A stretch of DNA of 64,000 nucleotides from NCBI GenBank assembly GCA_949155905.1, contig CASCWU010000002.1, forward strand, positions 45,034 through 109,033, given 5' to 3'. The notes below the pieces were generated by a model. The model was not told the DNA's origin. It worked only from the letters and a program-made list of their open reading frames with translations, and did no database searches. Source of the DNA: an uncultured Lachnospiraceae bacterium (GTDB taxonomy: Bacteria > Bacillota > Clostridia > Lachnospirales > Lachnospiraceae). A program made the position numbers and the translations under genes. Positions 28,886 through 39,318 of this stretch are shown here, in pieces. Each line of letters starts with the position of its first letter. Position 1 is the first letter of the stretch.

Positions 28886-29764
28886 CTACCTATTGGTTCC
28901 CGTTTTATAAGCGGGAGCCTCCTTCTTTATTGCCTCTAAAAACTCCTCTACGGTTAAAATCCCCTCCGGCAGATTAACCCCGCTCCTTCTTAGCTCATAG
29001 GCCAGCTCTGTCACCTGCGGCACATCCAGCCGGTACTTCTTTATCTCATCTACCCTGGAAAAAATCTGCCGCGGCGTTCCCTGCATGACGATTTTTCCAT
29101 CGTCCATAACAATCACCCGGTCAGCATGAATGACCTCCTCCATATAATGAGTAATCAGCAGCACGGTTACGCCTTCCTGCCGGTTTAACTCTCTAACAGT
29201 ACGAAGCACTTCCTTCCGTCCGTTCGGATCGAGCATCGCCGTCGGCTCGTCTAATACGATACAATCCGGCTTCATTGCCATAATTCCAGCTATAGCTACC
29301 CGTTGCTTCTGGCCGCCGGACAGCCGATTCGGGGAATGACTGCGGTATTCTAACATCCCTACTGCCTTCAGGCTCTCCTCTACCCGCCTCCAAATCTCCT
29401 CTGTTGGTACGCCCATATTTTCCGGCCCAAATCCGACGTCCTCTTCCACTACAGAAGCAATGATCTGATTGTCCGGGTTTTGAAAAACCATTCCGGCGCT
29501 CTGACGAATCTCCCAAAGCTTTGTTTCATCAGCGGTATCCATTCCCTTGACCCAGACGCTTCCCTCCGTCGGCTCGAGCAGGGCGTTGATATGCTTGGCC
29601 AGAGTTGATTTCCCGGAACCATTATGTCCTAAAATCGCTACAAAATCTCCCTTTGCTACCTCTAACGTCACACCGCCCACTGCCTGGCTGATAGACTCTA
29701 CCTCGCCCTCCTCGTTCCGTCTGATATATTCATGCACGAGATTCTCTGTGCGGATCATATTCAT
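28886..29764 (-). CDS. ecfA1: ECF transporter ATPase A1
   Basis: About 292 residues from ATG 29764 ([20 protein letters not shown] 12 nt upstream). The frame extends to 29869 through an implausible Phe/Lys-rich stretch with the upstream terminator. Walker [13 protein letters not shown], signature [17 protein letters not shown], Walker [15 protein letters not shown]-loop ITHYMEE. Confidence 0.95.
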   Translation of the reverse strand: MNMIRTENLVHEYIRRNEEGEVESISQAVGGVTLEVAKGDFVAILGHNGSGKSTLAKHINALLEPTEGSVWVKGMDTADETKLWEIRQSAGMVFQNPDNQIIASVVEEDVGFGPENMGVPTEEIWRRVEESLKAVGMLEYRSHSPNRLSGGQKQRVAIAGIMAMKPDCIVLDEPTAMLDPNGRKEVLRTVRELNRQEGVTVLLITHYMEEVIHADRVIVMDDGKIVMQGTPRQIFSRVDEIKKYRLDVPQVTELAYELRRSGVNLPEGILTVEEFLEAIKKEAPAYKTGTNR

Positions 29765-29827
29765 TGATTTGGTCAACTCCTTTTTCCTGTTTCCCTCTGC
29801 ATCCTTCCACTTCTTACAAAAAAGAAA

Positions 29828-29858
29828 AACACTATCCCCTATTGTAAAGGATAGTGTT
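29828..29858 (-). terminator. Terminator between the LURP-one gene and ecfA1
   Basis: AACACTATCC and GGATAGTGTT form a 10-bp stem with an 11-nt loop; on the minus strand it is followed by TTTTCTTTTTT. It separates the ribosomal side from the ECF operon. Confidence 0.8.
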
Positions 29859-29869
29859 CCACTTTGCAA

Positions 29870-29915
29870 GAAAATTTTCCACTTTATCTATCTGACAGAA
29901 AATTTTCCACTTTAT
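29870..29915. repeat. Short direct repeat
   Basis: GAAAATTTTCCACTTTAT occurs at 29870-29887 and 29898-29915, each followed by a pyrimidine-rich TCTGAC stretch, giving two 28-bp units. Between the LURP-one stop and the terminator; no function seen. Confidence 0.85.
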
Positions 29916-29941
29916 TCGTCTGACCGCCTGAATTATCCGAA

Positions 29942-30424
29942 TTATCCATTTGATCCGTCGTGCAGGCAATTATCAATCGCTATCACGAGAGCGCTGAAAA
30001 AGGCAGCGTTCTTTTCCTCCGAAATTTTTAACTCATAGCAGTCGCTCCAGCTCATCCATTTTTTATGCACCGTTCCAATGCAAACTCCATTGCAGGAAAT
30101 CATATAATCCATGCCCATAAAATCTCCCTCGATCTCGAAATCTCCATAATCGCTGGCGACATCCAAATGAGCGGAAAACCATCTGACACGCTGAGAAATC
30201 GTCGCACAAAGATGCTCTCCCTGATAGACCTCATACTGCGCCCCAAAAAAGGCAAATCTCCGGCGAATATAAAACAGCTCCTGTCCGGACAAATCCGTCA
30301 AATGAAATTTTGGCATTGTTATCATAGACTCGCTTTCTACGTCAAAATACAAATTTTCATTTTCATCGTATATTTTGTACTTATCCCTCCAGGAAAAAAA
30401 TTTTTGTTTGATATATAAATACAT
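29942..30424 (-). CDS. LURP-one-related (Tubby-like fold) protein
   Basis: 160 residues. Pattern of an N-terminal YIKQKFFSWRDKYKIYDEN followed by repeated beta strands (YFDVESE, LFYIRRRFAFFGAQYEVYQ, FEIEGDFMGMDYMI, IGTVHKKWMSWSDCYELKI) matches the LURP-one/DUF567 family, beta-barrels around a hydrophobic helix. Bacterial members have no clear function; membrane or lipid association is proposed. Own transcription unit between two terminators. Confidence 0.75.
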   Translation of the reverse strand: MYLYIKQKFFSWRDKYKIYDENENLYFDVESESMITMPKFHLTDLSGQELFYIRRRFAFFGAQYEVYQGEHLCATISQRVRWFSAHLDVASDYGDFEIEGDFMGMDYMISCNGVCIGTVHKKWMSWSDCYELKISEEKNAAFFSALVIAIDNCLHDGSNG

Positions 30425-30601
30425 TCCGCACCTCTCCTTTCTTCCTGCCCTGTCTGTTTCTTCTCTGCATCGTTTCCTTTTCCTACTTCATATTTCTGAA
30501 ATAGTCCCCAGCTACTTTTCTGTTACATTGCAACAGCTTTTCACAGGACACTAACAGTATAGCAAATTCAGAAGAGCTTTTGTATGAAAACTTCATTAAA
30601 A

Positions 30602-30646
30602 AACAGATTCCATACCAGTCCCTTTTTGACTGATATGAAATCTGTT
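30602..30646 (-). terminator. Terminator of the ribosomal superoperon
   Basis: 19-bp arms (30602-30620 and 30628-30646) pair with two wobble positions around a 7-nt loop; on the minus strand the stem ends CTG followed by TTTTTT. About 40 bp after the rplQ stop. Confidence 0.9.
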
Positions 30647-30684
30647 CTCTGTTCCTTGGAGTTTTTCATTTGCTTTGCCGCTTT

Positions 30685-31221
30685 TTATACCAGCTCTAAC
30701 ACAACCTCCATCGCTGCGTCGCCCTTCCGCTGGCCGATCTTAATGATCCGGGTATAACCGCCATTGCGGTTGGCATATTTCGGTGCGATCTCGTCAAACA
30801 GCTTCTCTGCCAGATCGATTTCCTTGGTATTTCTCTTTTTTCCGGCGTTCTCTGTCGGGATCTCCTTTACGGAATATAAGGTCTTATACATCTGTCTTCT
30901 GGCATGAAGACGGGAAGGAGCATCCTTTTTAATGCTCTTTTCTACTTCATCGTATACCGTCACCTTCTTACCGTCTTTTACTTCCTTTACTCTTTTGCCG
31001 TCCTTATCCTTTCGCGGCACCTTTGCCATAACGGTAACGGTCTCATAGTTATCTCTTTCTCTGACAGCCATTGCAATCATATGCTCTGCGATCCGGCGGA
31101 CTTCCTTTGCCTTCGCCTCGGTCGTAACAATCTTACCATGATACAGTAAGCTGGTTACTTGACTTCTGAGCAGAGCCTTTCTCTGACTTGCTGTCCTACC
31201 AAGCTTTCTATAGCCAGCCAT
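30685..31221 (-). CDS. rplQ: Ribosomal protein bL17, extended form
   Basis: 178 residues, longer than the usual 115-130. The core [26 protein letters not shown] and C-terminal [26 protein letters not shown] are standard; a lysine-rich insertion ([24 protein letters not shown]) lies in the middle, a trait I associate with Lachnospiraceae. Last gene of the superoperon, 18 bp after rpoA. Confidence 0.95.
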   Translation of the reverse strand: MAGYRKLGRTASQRKALLRSQVTSLLYHGKIVTTEAKAKEVRRIAEHMIAMAVRERDNYETVTVMAKVPRKDKDGKRVKEVKDGKKVTVYDEVEKSIKKDAPSRLHARRQMYKTLYSVKEIPTENAGKKRNTKEIDLAEKLFDEIAPKYANRNGGYTRIIKIGQRKGDAAMEVVLELV

Positions 31222-31239
31222 GTCTATTCCCTCCTAAAA

Positions 31240-32199
31240 TCATTCATCACCTATGTTTAAGGATAAACCTAGTTCCTTTAACTTGGACAGTACCTCCTCT
31301 AACGATTTCCGTCCCAAATTACGAACCTTCATCATATCCTCAGAAGTTCTGTTTGTCAGCTCCTCTACTGTATTGATACCGGCTCTCTTTAAGCAGTTGT
31401 AAGAACGCACGGAAAGTTCCAGCTCGTCAATGTTCATCTCCAGAACCTTTTCTTTCTCGTTGTCCTCCTTCTCTACCATAACCTCTGCTGTTTTTGCATT
31501 TTCAGACAGATCGATAAAGGAATTCAAATGCTCACTGAGTACCTTAGCAGCCAGGCTGACGGCCTCGTCAGGAGCCAATGTTCCGTTCGTGGACACGTCT
31601 AAGGTCAGTTTATCGTAGTCGGTAATCTGACCTACACGGGTATTTTCCACTGTCAGGTTCACTCTCTCCACAGGCGTGTAAATGGAATCAATTGCGATTA
31701 CTCCAATCGGTAAATCGTCGTTTTTATTTTTATCGGAACTGATGTAACCGCGTCCCTTTGTAATGGTCAGCTCCATATACAGCTTGCAGCTGCTGCCGCC
31801 ATTTAAGGTTGCGATTACCTGCTCTGGATTCAGGATCTCCACATCCGGATCTACCTGAATATCTGCTGCTGTTACAACGCCCTCTCCTTCGTACTCGATA
31901 TACGCAGTCTTGGCATCATTCGTATCGCTGGAATTTTTAATTGCCAGGCTCTTGATATTCATGATAATCTCTGTTACGTCTTCCTTTACGCCAGGGATAG
32001 CGCTGAACTCGTGAACGACTCCGTCGATCTTTACCTGGCTGACGGCTGCCCCAGGCAAAGATGAAAGCATAATACGTCTCAAAGAATTACCCAAGGTGGT
32101 ACCGTATCCTCTTTCCAGAGGTTCTACTACAAAACGTCCATATTTCTTATCTTCTGAAATTTCAGCAATCTCAATTTTTGGTTTTTCAAAATCAAACAC
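31240..32199 (-). CDS. rpoA: RNA polymerase alpha subunit
   Basis: 319 residues. N-terminal assembly domain ([30 protein letters not shown]) and C-terminal DNA/activator-binding domain ([45 protein letters not shown]) both complete. Standard place between rpsD and rplQ. Confidence 0.98.
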   Translation of the reverse strand: MFDFEKPKIEIAEISEDKKYGRFVVEPLERGYGTTLGNSLRRIMLSSLPGAAVSQVKIDGVVHEFSAIPGVKEDVTEIIMNIKSLAIKNSSDTNDAKTAYIEYEGEGVVTAADIQVDPDVEILNPEQVIATLNGGSSCKLYMELTITKGRGYISSDKNKNDDLPIGVIAIDSIYTPVERVNLTVENTRVGQITDYDKLTLDVSTNGTLAPDEAVSLAAKVLSEHLNSFIDLSENAKTAEVMVEKEDNEKEKVLEMNIDELELSVRSYNCLKRAGINTVEELTNRTSEDMMKVRNLGRKSLEEVLSKLKELGLSLNIGDE

Positions 32200-32232
32200 T
32201 ATGGGACCCTCCTTTTGGGTTTTTGACGCCTA

Positions 32233-32829
32233 TTACTTGGAGTACAACTCGACGATTAACACCTCGTTTACCGGAACATCGATCTGGTCTCTGGTCGGAA
32301 TCTCCTTTACCTCGCCAGACAATGCCTCATGGTTTGCCTCGAGCCATGCCGGAACCATTCTGCTGTCGGTTACTTCCAGAATGTCCTTGTATCTTTGCAG
32401 ACTCTTATATTTTTCTTTGATTTCAATGACATCGCCGGCCTTTACAATATAAGAAGGAATCTGTACGCACTTACCGTTTACAAGTACATGTCTGTGGCCT
32501 ACGATCTGTCTGGTTTCTTTTCTGGTTCTGCCATAGCCCATACGGAACAATACATTGTCCAGTCTCAGCTCTAACAGAATCATCATGTTTTCACCAGTTG
32601 TACCATATTTTAACTTCTGTGCCTTTTCAAAATTATTGCGGAACGGCTTTTCCAGTACGCCGTAGATAAATTTTGCTTTCTGCTTTTCCTTTAACTGTGT
32701 GCCATATTCGCTTATCTTTTTGCCTGCCCTTGCGGAAGTTCTGTTCGACTTCTTATCAATGCCCAGGTAAACCGGATCTAAGCCAAGGGATCTACATCTT
32801 TTTAATACAGGGCTCATATCTCTTGCCAT
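32233..32829 (-). CDS. rpsD: Ribosomal protein uS4
   Basis: 198 residues from ATG 32829 (MARDMSPVLKRCRSLG), GGAGG 11 nt upstream; an ATG 18 bp earlier overlaps that site. S4 RNA-binding domain LELRLDNVLFRMGYGRTRKETRQIVGHRHVLVNGK. No N-terminal zinc Cys cluster. Primary 16S rRNA binder and often an autoregulator of this operon. Confidence 0.97.
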   Translation of the reverse strand: MARDMSPVLKRCRSLGLDPVYLGIDKKSNRTSARAGKKISEYGTQLKEKQKAKFIYGVLEKPFRNNFEKAQKLKYGTTGENMMILLELRLDNVLFRMGYGRTRKETRQIVGHRHVLVNGKCVQIPSYIVKAGDVIEIKEKYKSLQRYKDILEVTDSRMVPAWLEANHEALSGEVKEIPTRDQIDVPVNEVLIVELYSK

Positions 32830-32870
32830 GCTCTTTTCATCCTCCAATCTTGATTTTCCAATGTTCCTGA

Positions 32871-33266
32871 TTATACTCTTCTGCGCTTAGGCGGGCGGCA
32901 GCCGTTATGAGGAACCGGAGTAACATCACGGATACTGGTTACTTCAATGCCACATGCCTGCAAAGCACGGATGGCCGCCTCACGACCGGAACCCGGTCCC
33001 TTTACCATAACCTCAACAGACTTTAAACCATGAACCAAAGCAGCCTTTGCAGCGGTTTCTGCTGCCATCTGTGCTGCATATGGAGTAGACTTTCTGGAAC
33101 CTCTAAAGCCCAATCCACCTGCGCTGGCCCAGGAAAGAGCATTACCCTGTGCATCGGTCAGCGTAACAATCGTATTATTAAAAGATGACTGAATATGTGC
33201 CTGTCCGCGTTCTACATTCTTTTTTACACGCTTCTTCGTCACTTTTTTCGTAGACTTATTAGCCAT
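32871..33266 (-). CDS. rpsK: Ribosomal protein uS11
   Basis: 131 residues. [49 protein letters not shown] and C-terminal [16 protein letters not shown] are family signatures. Part of the 30S platform. 67 bp after rpsM. Confidence 0.98.
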   Translation of the reverse strand: MANKSTKKVTKKRVKKNVERGQAHIQSSFNNTIVTLTDAQGNALSWASAGGLGFRGSRKSTPYAAQMAAETAAKAALVHGLKSVEVMVKGPGSGREAAIRALQACGIEVTSIRDVTPVPHNGCRPPKRRRV

Positions 33267-33333
33267 AATTACGAAATCCTCCTATATTACTTCGTATCGT
33301 TTCTTCTTACCCCAGCCGAATCATCGGCCTGTC

Positions 33334-33702
33334 TTACTTCTTCTTATTAGCCACAGTACGCTTTGGCCCCTTTCTGGTACGGGCATTGGTCTTGGTTCTC
33401 TGTCCGCGTACCGGCAGGCCTTTTCTGTGACGGATGCCTCTGTAGCAGCCGATTTCCTGTAATCTCTTAATATTCATGGCAATCTCACGACGCAGATCAC
33501 CCTCTACTATTGCGATTTCTTCTATTACGTCACGGATACGGGAAACCTCCTCATCCGTCAGATCCCGGACACGGGTATCTGGATTCACATTTGCTTTTGC
33601 CAAAATCTCATTGGACTTTGATCTACCGATACCATAAATATAGGTAAGCCCAATTTCCACGCGCTTCTCTCTTGGTAAGTCAACACCACTAATACGAGCC
33701 AT
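33334..33702 (-). CDS. rpsM: Ribosomal protein uS13
   Basis: 122 residues from ATG 33702 ([21 protein letters not shown]), preceded by GGAGG at 11 nt; the frame extends 36 bp further without support. C-terminal [22 protein letters not shown] contacts tRNA in the 30S head. Preceded by an unusually long 400-bp gap. Confidence 0.97.
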   Translation of the reverse strand: MARISGVDLPREKRVEIGLTYIYGIGRSKSNEILAKANVNPDTRVRDLTDEEVSRIRDVIEEIAIVEGDLRREIAMNIKRLQEIGCYRGIRHRKGLPVRGQRTKTNARTRKGPKRTVANKKK

Positions 33703-34105
33703 GTGCGTATACACCTCCGTTAAATTTTCCTGGTACACTGATTCTTTTATGTGAACAAACCGGCTTCGGAATGACGGTTCCGAACGCCTCAGCCGCTTTA
33801 AATTGTGATGCAGGTACGTTCCCTGCCCGATTTACGTCAGGTAAACTGCTGCACAGCGCACTCCTTCTAACTGTCCTTTCCCAACAAAAGAACACCTCTC
33901 TAAGAGTATTCCCAAAAACAGGAATTCCATAAACCGGAACGCTAAGTCTGTACTGCTTTATATCTTTACAGCACAAAGCGCATCGCACTCCTGCTCTATC
34001 GCAGCCAAGCACCATGCCTGTCCCAGACTCACAATATCACGGACGGGAACAGCTTCACATGTTCTGCTGCCGCCCATAACACAGAAAGCAAGACTTTTTT
34101 TGATA
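33703..34105 (-). other. Long uncharacterised gap between rpmJ and rpsM
   Basis: About 400 bp inside the alpha operon, where neighbouring genes are normally tens of bases apart. Two minus-strand frames are open (start near 34140 and 34015) but have unrelated Cys-rich composition, no sites and no family resemblance, so I read them as chance. A perfect TTCGGAA/TTCCGAA stem lies at 33765-33784, about 60 nt upstream of the rpsM start. It may hold a structured leader, for example for S4 or S13 autoregulation, or an internal promoter; none is certain. Confidence 0.5.
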
Positions 34106-34219
34106 TTAGCCCTGTCTTTGCTTGTGTCTCGGATTCTCACAGATTACTCTGATAGATCCCTTTCTTTTGATGATCTTGCATTTCTCGCAGATCGGTTTTA
34201 CTGAAGATCTAACTTTCAC
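34106..34219 (-). CDS. rpmJ: Ribosomal protein bL36, zinc-binding form
   Basis: 37 residues, start GTG 34219 with GGAG 9 nt upstream. Reads [20 protein letters not shown] then [17 protein letters not shown]; the C-x2-C-x12-C-x4-H zinc ligands are intact. Short but unmistakable. Standard place after infA. Confidence 0.95.
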   Translation of the reverse strand: MKVRSSVKPICEKCKIIKRKGSIRVICENPRHKQRQG

Positions 34220-34290
34220 TGAAAATCTCTCCTTTCAACAAAGTCCGTTTTTCATTGTATCACATATTCTGGAAATAAGCAAGCACTTTT

Positions 34291-34509
34291 TTACTTGTCT
34301 CTCCAGATAATCCTGCCCTTTGTCAAATCGTAAGGGGACAGCTCCAGTGTTACTTTATCCCCTGGAAGAATACGGATAAAATTCATTCTCAGCTTTCCGC
34401 TGATATGTGCCAGCACACGATGTCCATTCTCCAGCTCTACCTGGAACATGGCATTTGGCAGCTTCTCTACTACAGTTCCTTCAATCTCGACAACATCTGC
34501 TTTCGACAT
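34291..34509 (-). CDS. infA: Translation initiation factor IF-1
   Basis: 72 residues from ATG 34509 ([22 protein letters not shown]), the standard length; an in-frame start 12 bp earlier overlaps the GGAGG. OB-fold with [28 protein letters not shown]. Its first 29 bp overlap the preceding KOW gene. Confidence 0.97.
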   Translation of the reverse strand: MSKADVVEIEGTVVEKLPNAMFQVELENGHRVLAHISGKLRMNFIRILPGDKVTLELSPYDLTKGRIIWRDK

Positions 34510-34777
34510 AAGATCCTCCATTCCTTAGATACCGTTTTCGTTCATATTTGATCATTTCATTCGTGACTCTGCCTGTTTCGATTGCTTCCACCAGTGCGCT
34601 GATTTCCTCCGCAGCCCTCACATGCTTTTTCTTTTTTCGTTTTGGATGCTCTACAGTACGGCTTTTTCCATCGGCCAACAGCAAATACTCTCCATCCTCA
34701 CCGATAAGGATAAACAAACTTCCTTTATCATGGCCAGCTATCGAAACAACGAATTCCCCTAATCTATATTCCTTCAT
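34481..34777 (-). CDS. KOW-domain RNA-binding protein (L14e-like)
   Basis: 98 residues. Begins [35 protein letters not shown], a KOW motif as in eukaryotic/archaeal L14e-type proteins, then a basic patch HPKRKKKKH. Clostridial genomes carry this gene between map and infA; its function is not established but ribosome or RNA binding is likely. The 3' end overlaps infA by 29 bp, suggesting coupled translation. Confidence 0.85.
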   Translation of the reverse strand: MKEYRLGEFVVSIAGHDKGSLFILIGEDGEYLLLADGKSRTVEHPKRKKKKHVRAAEEISALVEAIETGRVTNEMIKYERKRYLRNGGSYVESRCCRD

Positions 34778-34785
34778 TGCTCTCT

Positions 34786-35547
34786 CTATTCCTGCCTGTG
34801 CAGCGTCAGAATCTCTGGCTCGCCCTCTGTAATCAAAATCGTATTTTCATAATGAGCGGAAAAGGAGCCGTCATCTGTTACGACTGTCCAATCGTCATCC
34901 AGCCAGGAGACCTCGTATTCTCCCATATTTACCATCGGTTCGACCGCTATCGTCATGCCAGGACACAGCCGGATACCGCGTCTGTCCTGACGGAAGTTCG
35001 GCACCTCCGGTTCCTCGTGCAGCTCCTGACCCACGCCATGGCCGACCAGATCCCGCACTACGGAAAAGCCGTTTTCTTCTACATAATTTTGTACTGCACA
35101 GGAAATATCGTTCACATGATAGCCTGGCTTCGCATACTTGATTCCTTCGTAAAAGCTTTGTTTTGTGACATCTAAAAGCCTTTGAACCTCCGGATCGATC
35201 CTGCCTACTGCCCATGTCCGGGCAGCGTCGGCATGATAACCCTGATAGATCAATCCGGCGTCCAGGCTGACGATATCTCCTTCATCGAGAAAATGCTTTT
35301 TATGGGGAATCCCATGTACCACTTCATCGTTGACCGACACACAAATCGAAGCCGGATATCCTTCATAATTTAAAAAAGAAGGAATACAGCCAAAACTTCG
35401 GATAATTTCCTCGCCTCTTCGGTTGATTTCCCAGGTCGTAACACCTGGACGGATGATTTTTGACAGCTCTTCATGTACAGTCGCAAGCAGGCTTCCGGCC
35501 TTCCTCATAAGCTCGATTTCTCTTGGTGATTTTACTGATACCGCCAT
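34786..35547 (-). CDS. map: Methionine aminopeptidase, type I
   Basis: 253 residues. Metal ligands can be seen in order: Asp in VSLDAGLIYQGYHADAARTW (two), His in VGHGVGQELHEEPEVPN, Glu in IAVEPMV and a late Glu in ENTILITEGEPEIL. Removes the initiator Met from nascent proteins. 8 bp before the KOW gene and 5 bp after adk. Confidence 0.97.
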   Translation of the reverse strand: MAVSVKSPREIELMRKAGSLLATVHEELSKIIRPGVTTWEINRRGEEIIRSFGCIPSFLNYEGYPASICVSVNDEVVHGIPHKKHFLDEGDIVSLDAGLIYQGYHADAARTWAVGRIDPEVQRLLDVTKQSFYEGIKYAKPGYHVNDISCAVQNYVEENGFSVVRDLVGHGVGQELHEEPEVPNFRQDRRGIRLCPGMTIAVEPMVNMGEYEVSWLDDDWTVVTDDGSFSAHYENTILITEGEPEILTLHRQE

Positions 35548-35552
35548 CGTTC

Positions 35553-36197
35553 CTATTCTCCTAAAATGGCTACGATTGCTTCAAACACCTCTGCCATTTC
35601 CTTTGTTCCGTCTACCTCTACTAAAATTCCCTTTTTCTGGTAGAAATCAATCAACGGTTGTGTCTGCTCGTGGTAGACTGCCAGTCTCTTCTGTACCGTT
35701 TCCGGCTTGTCGTCATCCCGTAAAATCAGCTCGCCGCCGCAGGCATCGCAAATACCCTCCTGTTTGGTCGGAGCATACACAATATGATACGTACCTCCGC
35801 AGGAAACGCAGGCACGGCGTCCGGACATCCGATTGACGATATTTTCATCCGGCACATGAACATTGACTGCATAGTCGATCTTATCTCCCAGCTCGGTCAG
35901 CGCCTTATCCAATACCTCTGCCTGCGGAATGGTTCTTGGGAAGCCATCCAGAATATAACCATTCTTGCAGTCCTCCTGTGCCACTCGGTCCAAAAGAATC
36001 TTTACTGTCAGCTCATCCGGTACGAGCATCCCCTGATCCATATACTTCTTGGCTTCCATTCCCAGCTCGGTTCCATTCTTGATATTGGCACGGAAAATAT
36101 CGCCGGTAGATACATGCGGCAGACCGTAACGCTCTGCAATCTTCTTTGCCTGGGTTCCCTTTCCGGCACCAGGCGCACCTAACATGATAATCTTCAT
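35553..36197 (-). CDS. adk: Adenylate kinase, zinc-lid type
   Basis: 214 residues. P-loop [38 protein letters not shown] with four Cys (CVSCGGTYH and GICDACGG), the zinc-binding form common in Gram-positives. Interconverts ATP, ADP and AMP. AGGAGG precedes the start by 11 nt, directly after the structured element at 36228-36321. Confidence 0.97.
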   Translation of the reverse strand: MKIIMLGAPGAGKGTQAKKIAERYGLPHVSTGDIFRANIKNGTELGMEAKKYMDQGMLVPDELTVKILLDRVAQEDCKNGYILDGFPRTIPQAEVLDKALTELGDKIDYAVNVHVPDENIVNRMSGRRACVSCGGTYHIVYAPTKQEGICDACGGELILRDDDKPETVQKRLAVYHEQTQPLIDFYQKKGILVEVDGTKEMAEVFEAIVAILGE

Positions 36198-36227
36198 TAC
36201 TTATTCATACCTCCTATTTTAAGTTCT

Positions 36228-36321
36228 GTAAAATCCTTCCTAAGGCACTATATCCGAGCAGAATTTCGTGCCGCACAGCAACGTGTCCCAAAATCCTGCT
36301 GTGTCTTGTACGGGATTTTAC
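36228..36321 (-). ncRNA. Structured intergenic element, copy upstream of adk
   Basis: On the minus strand this element has an outer stem GTAAAATCC/GGATTTTAC (36321-36313 with 36236-36228), a next stem AAGACAC/GTGCCTT with one mismatch, an inner stem AGCAGGATTT/AAATTCTGCT (one wobble) and a small CAC/GTG hairpin with the loop GTTGCT then GCGGC. A homologous element lies upstream of rplF (39899-39967). Both end shortly before the shared sequence TAAAATAGGAGG. Probable cis-acting RNA leader or a repeat; function unknown. Confidence 0.55.
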
Positions 36322-36412
36322 TGTTTTTAATTTTATCTGTTTTTGGACAAAAAGCTGTAGTATAGGTATTTCCCGCCTGACGGCTTGACCACCTACTACA
36401 GCTTTCTCCATA

Positions 36413-37747
36413 TCAATCGTTTAAGAATCCTTTGTAATGACGCACGAGCATCATGGATTCGATCTGTTTCATCGTCTCTAAAATAACGCCTACAATAATG
36501 ATTAAGGACGTTCCGCTAAAGGATACGTTCGCCCCAAATAACCCGGAAAAGATAATCGGGATAACAGCTACAATCGTTAGGCCGACAGCGCCGATAAAAA
36601 TAACGCTGTTCAACACCTTAGTCAGATAGTCGCTGGTTGGACGGCCTGGACGGATACCAGGAATAAAACCGCCCTGTTTTTTCATATTATTGGCGATTTC
36701 CAACGGATTGAAGGTAATAGAGGTGTAGAAATAAGCAAAGAAAATCAGCAACGCAATATACACCAGAAGCCCCAGCGTATACTTTGCTTCTCCAAAATTG
36801 CTGAAATTACACCAGTCACTTTGGTTCATGATCTTTAAGATCTTCTGGCCAAAGGAAGCACCTTCGCCGGACGCCGGATAAATTCCTAAGAACCGGCATA
36901 CGATGATTGGAGTCTGCAGCAGGGAACCGGCAAAAATAACCGGGATAACGCCTGCCGTATTGACCTTTAATGGAATATTGCTGGTCTGGCCTCCTACCAT
37001 CTTCCTGCCTTGTACCTTCTTTGCATACTGAACCGGAATCCTTCTCTCCCCATCCTGAAGTAGCACGATAAACACTACCATGCCAAGGATAACTGCTAGG
37101 ATGACTACCGTTGCAATCACACCGTTAATTACGGTAGAAGCACCGAATACAAACTCGCGGAACAAACCGATCACATCGCTTGGAATACGGGATACAATAT
37201 TAATCAACAGGATGATAGAAATACCGTTTCCTACTCCGCGATCCGTAATCTTTTCACCCAGCCACATTAAGAAGGCCGAGCCTGCTGTCAGAGAAATTGC
37301 TACAACTGCTACAGTCAGGAAATTATAGTTCTCCAGATAACCGGAACCGCCGAATCCAATCGCCATAGCCGTACTTTCGACTAAAGCAAGAATTACAGTG
37401 ACATAACGGGTATAGGAGGCAATTTTCTTCCTGCCTTCCTCTCCCTCCTTCTGCATCTCTTCTAACTTTGGAATCGCAATCGTCAAAAGCTGCATGATAA
37501 TGGAGGATGTGATATATGGTGTAATACTTAATGCAAAAATAGAAAGCTGTTCAAAGGAACCACCTGTGATTGCATTGAAAAAGTCTAACTGTGTCACCTG
37601 AGCCAAAAAGCCCGCAATCTGAGTACGGTCGATTCCCGGCACTGGAAGCTGGGAACCGAGCCTGATAACGATAAGTGCTATAAACGTAAACAACAATCTC
37701 TGACGGATATCTTTGATCTTGAGCGCATTACGAATAGTTTTTATCAT
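36413..37747 (-). CDS. secY: Preprotein translocase subunit SecY
   Basis: 444 residues, about ten membrane helices. Signatures: LGSQLPVPGIDRTQI, IVGVILETMKQIESMM near the end, and GIRPGRPTSDYL. Forms the Sec channel used by the many secreted proteins of this window. One base separates rplO's stop from this start region. Followed by 215 bp holding the adk leader element. Confidence 0.97.
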   Translation of the reverse strand: MIKTIRNALKIKDIRQRLLFTFIALIVIRLGSQLPVPGIDRTQIAGFLAQVTQLDFFNAITGGSFEQLSIFALSITPYITSSIIMQLLTIAIPKLEEMQKEGEEGRKKIASYTRYVTVILALVESTAMAIGFGGSGYLENYNFLTVAVVAISLTAGSAFLMWLGEKITDRGVGNGISIILLINIVSRIPSDVIGLFREFVFGASTVINGVIATVVILAVILGMVVFIVLLQDGERRIPVQYAKKVQGRKMVGGQTSNIPLKVNTAGVIPVIFAGSLLQTPIIVCRFLGIYPASGEGASFGQKILKIMNQSDWCNFSNFGEAKYTLGLLVYIALLIFFAYFYTSITFNPLEIANNMKKQGGFIPGIRPGRPTSDYLTKVLNSVIFIGAVGLTIVAVIPIIFSGLFGANVSFSGTSLIIIVGVILETMKQIESMMLVRHYKGFLND

Positions 37748-37748
37748 A

Positions 37749-38186
37749 TCAGATCACCTCAGCATTCCCACCCAGAGCCTTAATTTTTTCGATTGCAGCA
37801 GCACTGAATGCGTTCACCTTCACGTCAAGCTTCTTCGTCAACTCCCCATTTCCCAGGATCTTTACACCGTCCCTTGGGTTTTTGACGATCCCCATTTCGA
37901 TCAAGGACTCAACAGTTACGACTGCGCCATCCTCAAAACGATTCAGCACATCTACATTAATGCCGACGATTTCCTTGGAGTTACGGTTATGAAAACCCCT
38001 CTTAGGAATCCTTCGGAACAATGGCATCTGACCGCCCTCAAAGCCTGGTCTCGGTGCGCCGGAACGAGCCTTCTGGCCCTTATGTCCCTTGCCTGCGGTC
38101 TTTCCATTTCCGGAACCATGTCCGCGGCCTCTCCTGAAATCGTTCTGCTTGGAACCGTCAGCCGGCCTTAATTCTGATAAATTCAT
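37749..38186 (-). CDS. rplO: Ribosomal protein uL15
   Basis: 145 residues from ATG 38186 ([20 protein letters not shown] 8 nt upstream). [24 protein letters not shown] and the C-terminal [13 protein letters not shown] are standard. Coupled to secY. Confidence 0.97.
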   Translation of the reverse strand: MNLSELRPADGSKQNDFRRGRGHGSGNGKTAGKGHKGQKARSGAPRPGFEGGQMPLFRRIPKRGFHNRNSKEIVGINVDVLNRFEDGAVVTVESLIEMGIVKNPRDGVKILGNGELTKKLDVKVNAFSAAAIEKIKALGGNAEVI

Positions 38187-38207
38187 AGTGTACACCTCCT
38201 CGCTTGA

Positions 38208-38393
38208 TTATGCTAGTTCTTCTACCTTTACCAAATGACAAACCTGCTTTACCATACCTCTGGTCGCTGCGTTATCCGGCAGCTCTACAGAACGGTTGGT
38301 CTTGTGCAGACCAAGTGCCTCCACAGTCTTTCTATGCTTTGGAATGGCACCGATTGTAGATTTTGTCAAGGTTACTTTTAATTTACCTGCCAT
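38208..38393 (-). CDS. rpmD: Ribosomal protein uL30
   Basis: 61 residues from ATG 38393 ([31 protein letters not shown]), TTG two codons earlier being an artefact of the frame. Short bacterial L30 form. Between rpsE and rplO as expected. Confidence 0.96.
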   Translation of the reverse strand: MAGKLKVTLTKSTIGAIPKHRKTVEALGLHKTNRSVELPDNAATRGMVKQVCHLVKVEELA

Positions 38394-38410
38394 TTTCAAC
38401 TCACGCCTTT

Positions 38411-38914
38411 CTATAACTCTTCTACCGAAATACCGCGCAGCCTTGCCACCTCTTCCGGAGTCTTTAACTGGCTCAAGCCTGCAATCGTAGCCAGCACAAC
38501 ATTCTGTTTGTTGTTAGAGCCCAGGGACTTGGTACGGATATTTTTAAAACCGGCCAGCTCTAATACGTTACGGGCAGGGCCGCCTGCGATGATACCAGTA
38601 CCTTCCGGAGACCTTTTTAGCAGCACGGAAGCACTTCCGAACTTGCCGACAAAATCATGCGGCACGCTTCCATTGTCATCTAACGGAAGCTCAATCATCT
38701 TTTTGATCGCGTCTTCTTTTCCCTTGCGGATAGCTTCCGGAATTTCCGTTGCTTTGCCCAGGCCGGCGCCCACGTGTCCGTTCTTATCACCGACTACGAC
38801 CAGAGCTGTAAACCTCATATTCCGTCCACCCTTTACAACCTTGGTGACACGCTTAATGGCTACTACCTTATCTTCCAGCTCCATACTGCTGGTATCAAGG
38901 TTTAATCTCTTCAT
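38411..38914 (-). CDS. rpsE: Ribosomal protein uS5
   Basis: 167 residues. [36 protein letters not shown] is the S5 double-stranded RNA-binding motif; C-terminal half has [18 protein letters not shown]. At the 30S tRNA-entry region, linked to decoding accuracy. Confidence 0.97.
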   Translation of the reverse strand: MKRLNLDTSSMELEDKVVAIKRVTKVVKGGRNMRFTALVVVGDKNGHVGAGLGKATEIPEAIRKGKEDAIKKMIELPLDDNGSVPHDFVGKFGSASVLLKRSPEGTGIIAGGPARNVLELAGFKNIRTKSLGSNNKQNVVLATIAGLSQLKTPEEVARLRGISVEEL

Positions 38915-38931
38915 GTGGTTTTCCCTCCTGA

Positions 38932-39300
38932 CTAGAATTCCAGACCAGCTTCTCTCGCTGCCTCTGCTAATGCCTTTACTTTTCCCTGATAAATAAAACC
39001 GCCTCTGTCAAATACAACGGTGCTGATACCCTTTTCCAAAGCCTTCTTTGCTACGGCTGTGCCGACTGCAGCAGCGGCAGCGGTATCGTTGGTTTTCTCC
39101 AGCTCGGCCTTTACGGTTTTGTCCAGTGTAGACGCAGAAACTAAGGTAGTGCCGGCATTATCGTCAATGACCTGTGCATACATATGGTTATTGCTTCTGA
39201 ACACAGCCAGACGTGGCCTTTCGGCTGTTCCTGCCAGACGGGAACGAAGTCTTCTATGCTTTTTCTGACGAACCTTACTTCTTGACTCTTTGCGAACCAT
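38932..39300 (-). CDS. rplR: Ribosomal protein uL18
   Basis: 122 residues. Basic N-terminus ([39 protein letters not shown]) and C-terminal [28 protein letters not shown]. Binds 5S rRNA with L5. 17 bp from rplF. Confidence 0.97.
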   Translation of the reverse strand: MVRKESRSKVRQKKHRRLRSRLAGTAERPRLAVFRSNNHMYAQVIDDNAGTTLVSASTLDKTVKAELEKTNDTAAAAAVGTAVAKKALEKGISTVVFDRGGFIYQGKVKALAEAAREAGLEF

Positions 39301-39318
39301 TCTCTTTTCACTCCTTTA

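Noticed and set aside
33689..34140. Two overlapping Cys-rich minus frames between rpmJ and rpsM
   Set aside because: Start codons lack sites, composition unlike neighbours, one overlaps rpmJ antisense-free but out of frame; treated as spacer.
36214..36411. 65-residue minus frame between secY and adk
   Set aside because: No ribosome binding site, no family resemblance, and it runs through the structured leader element.
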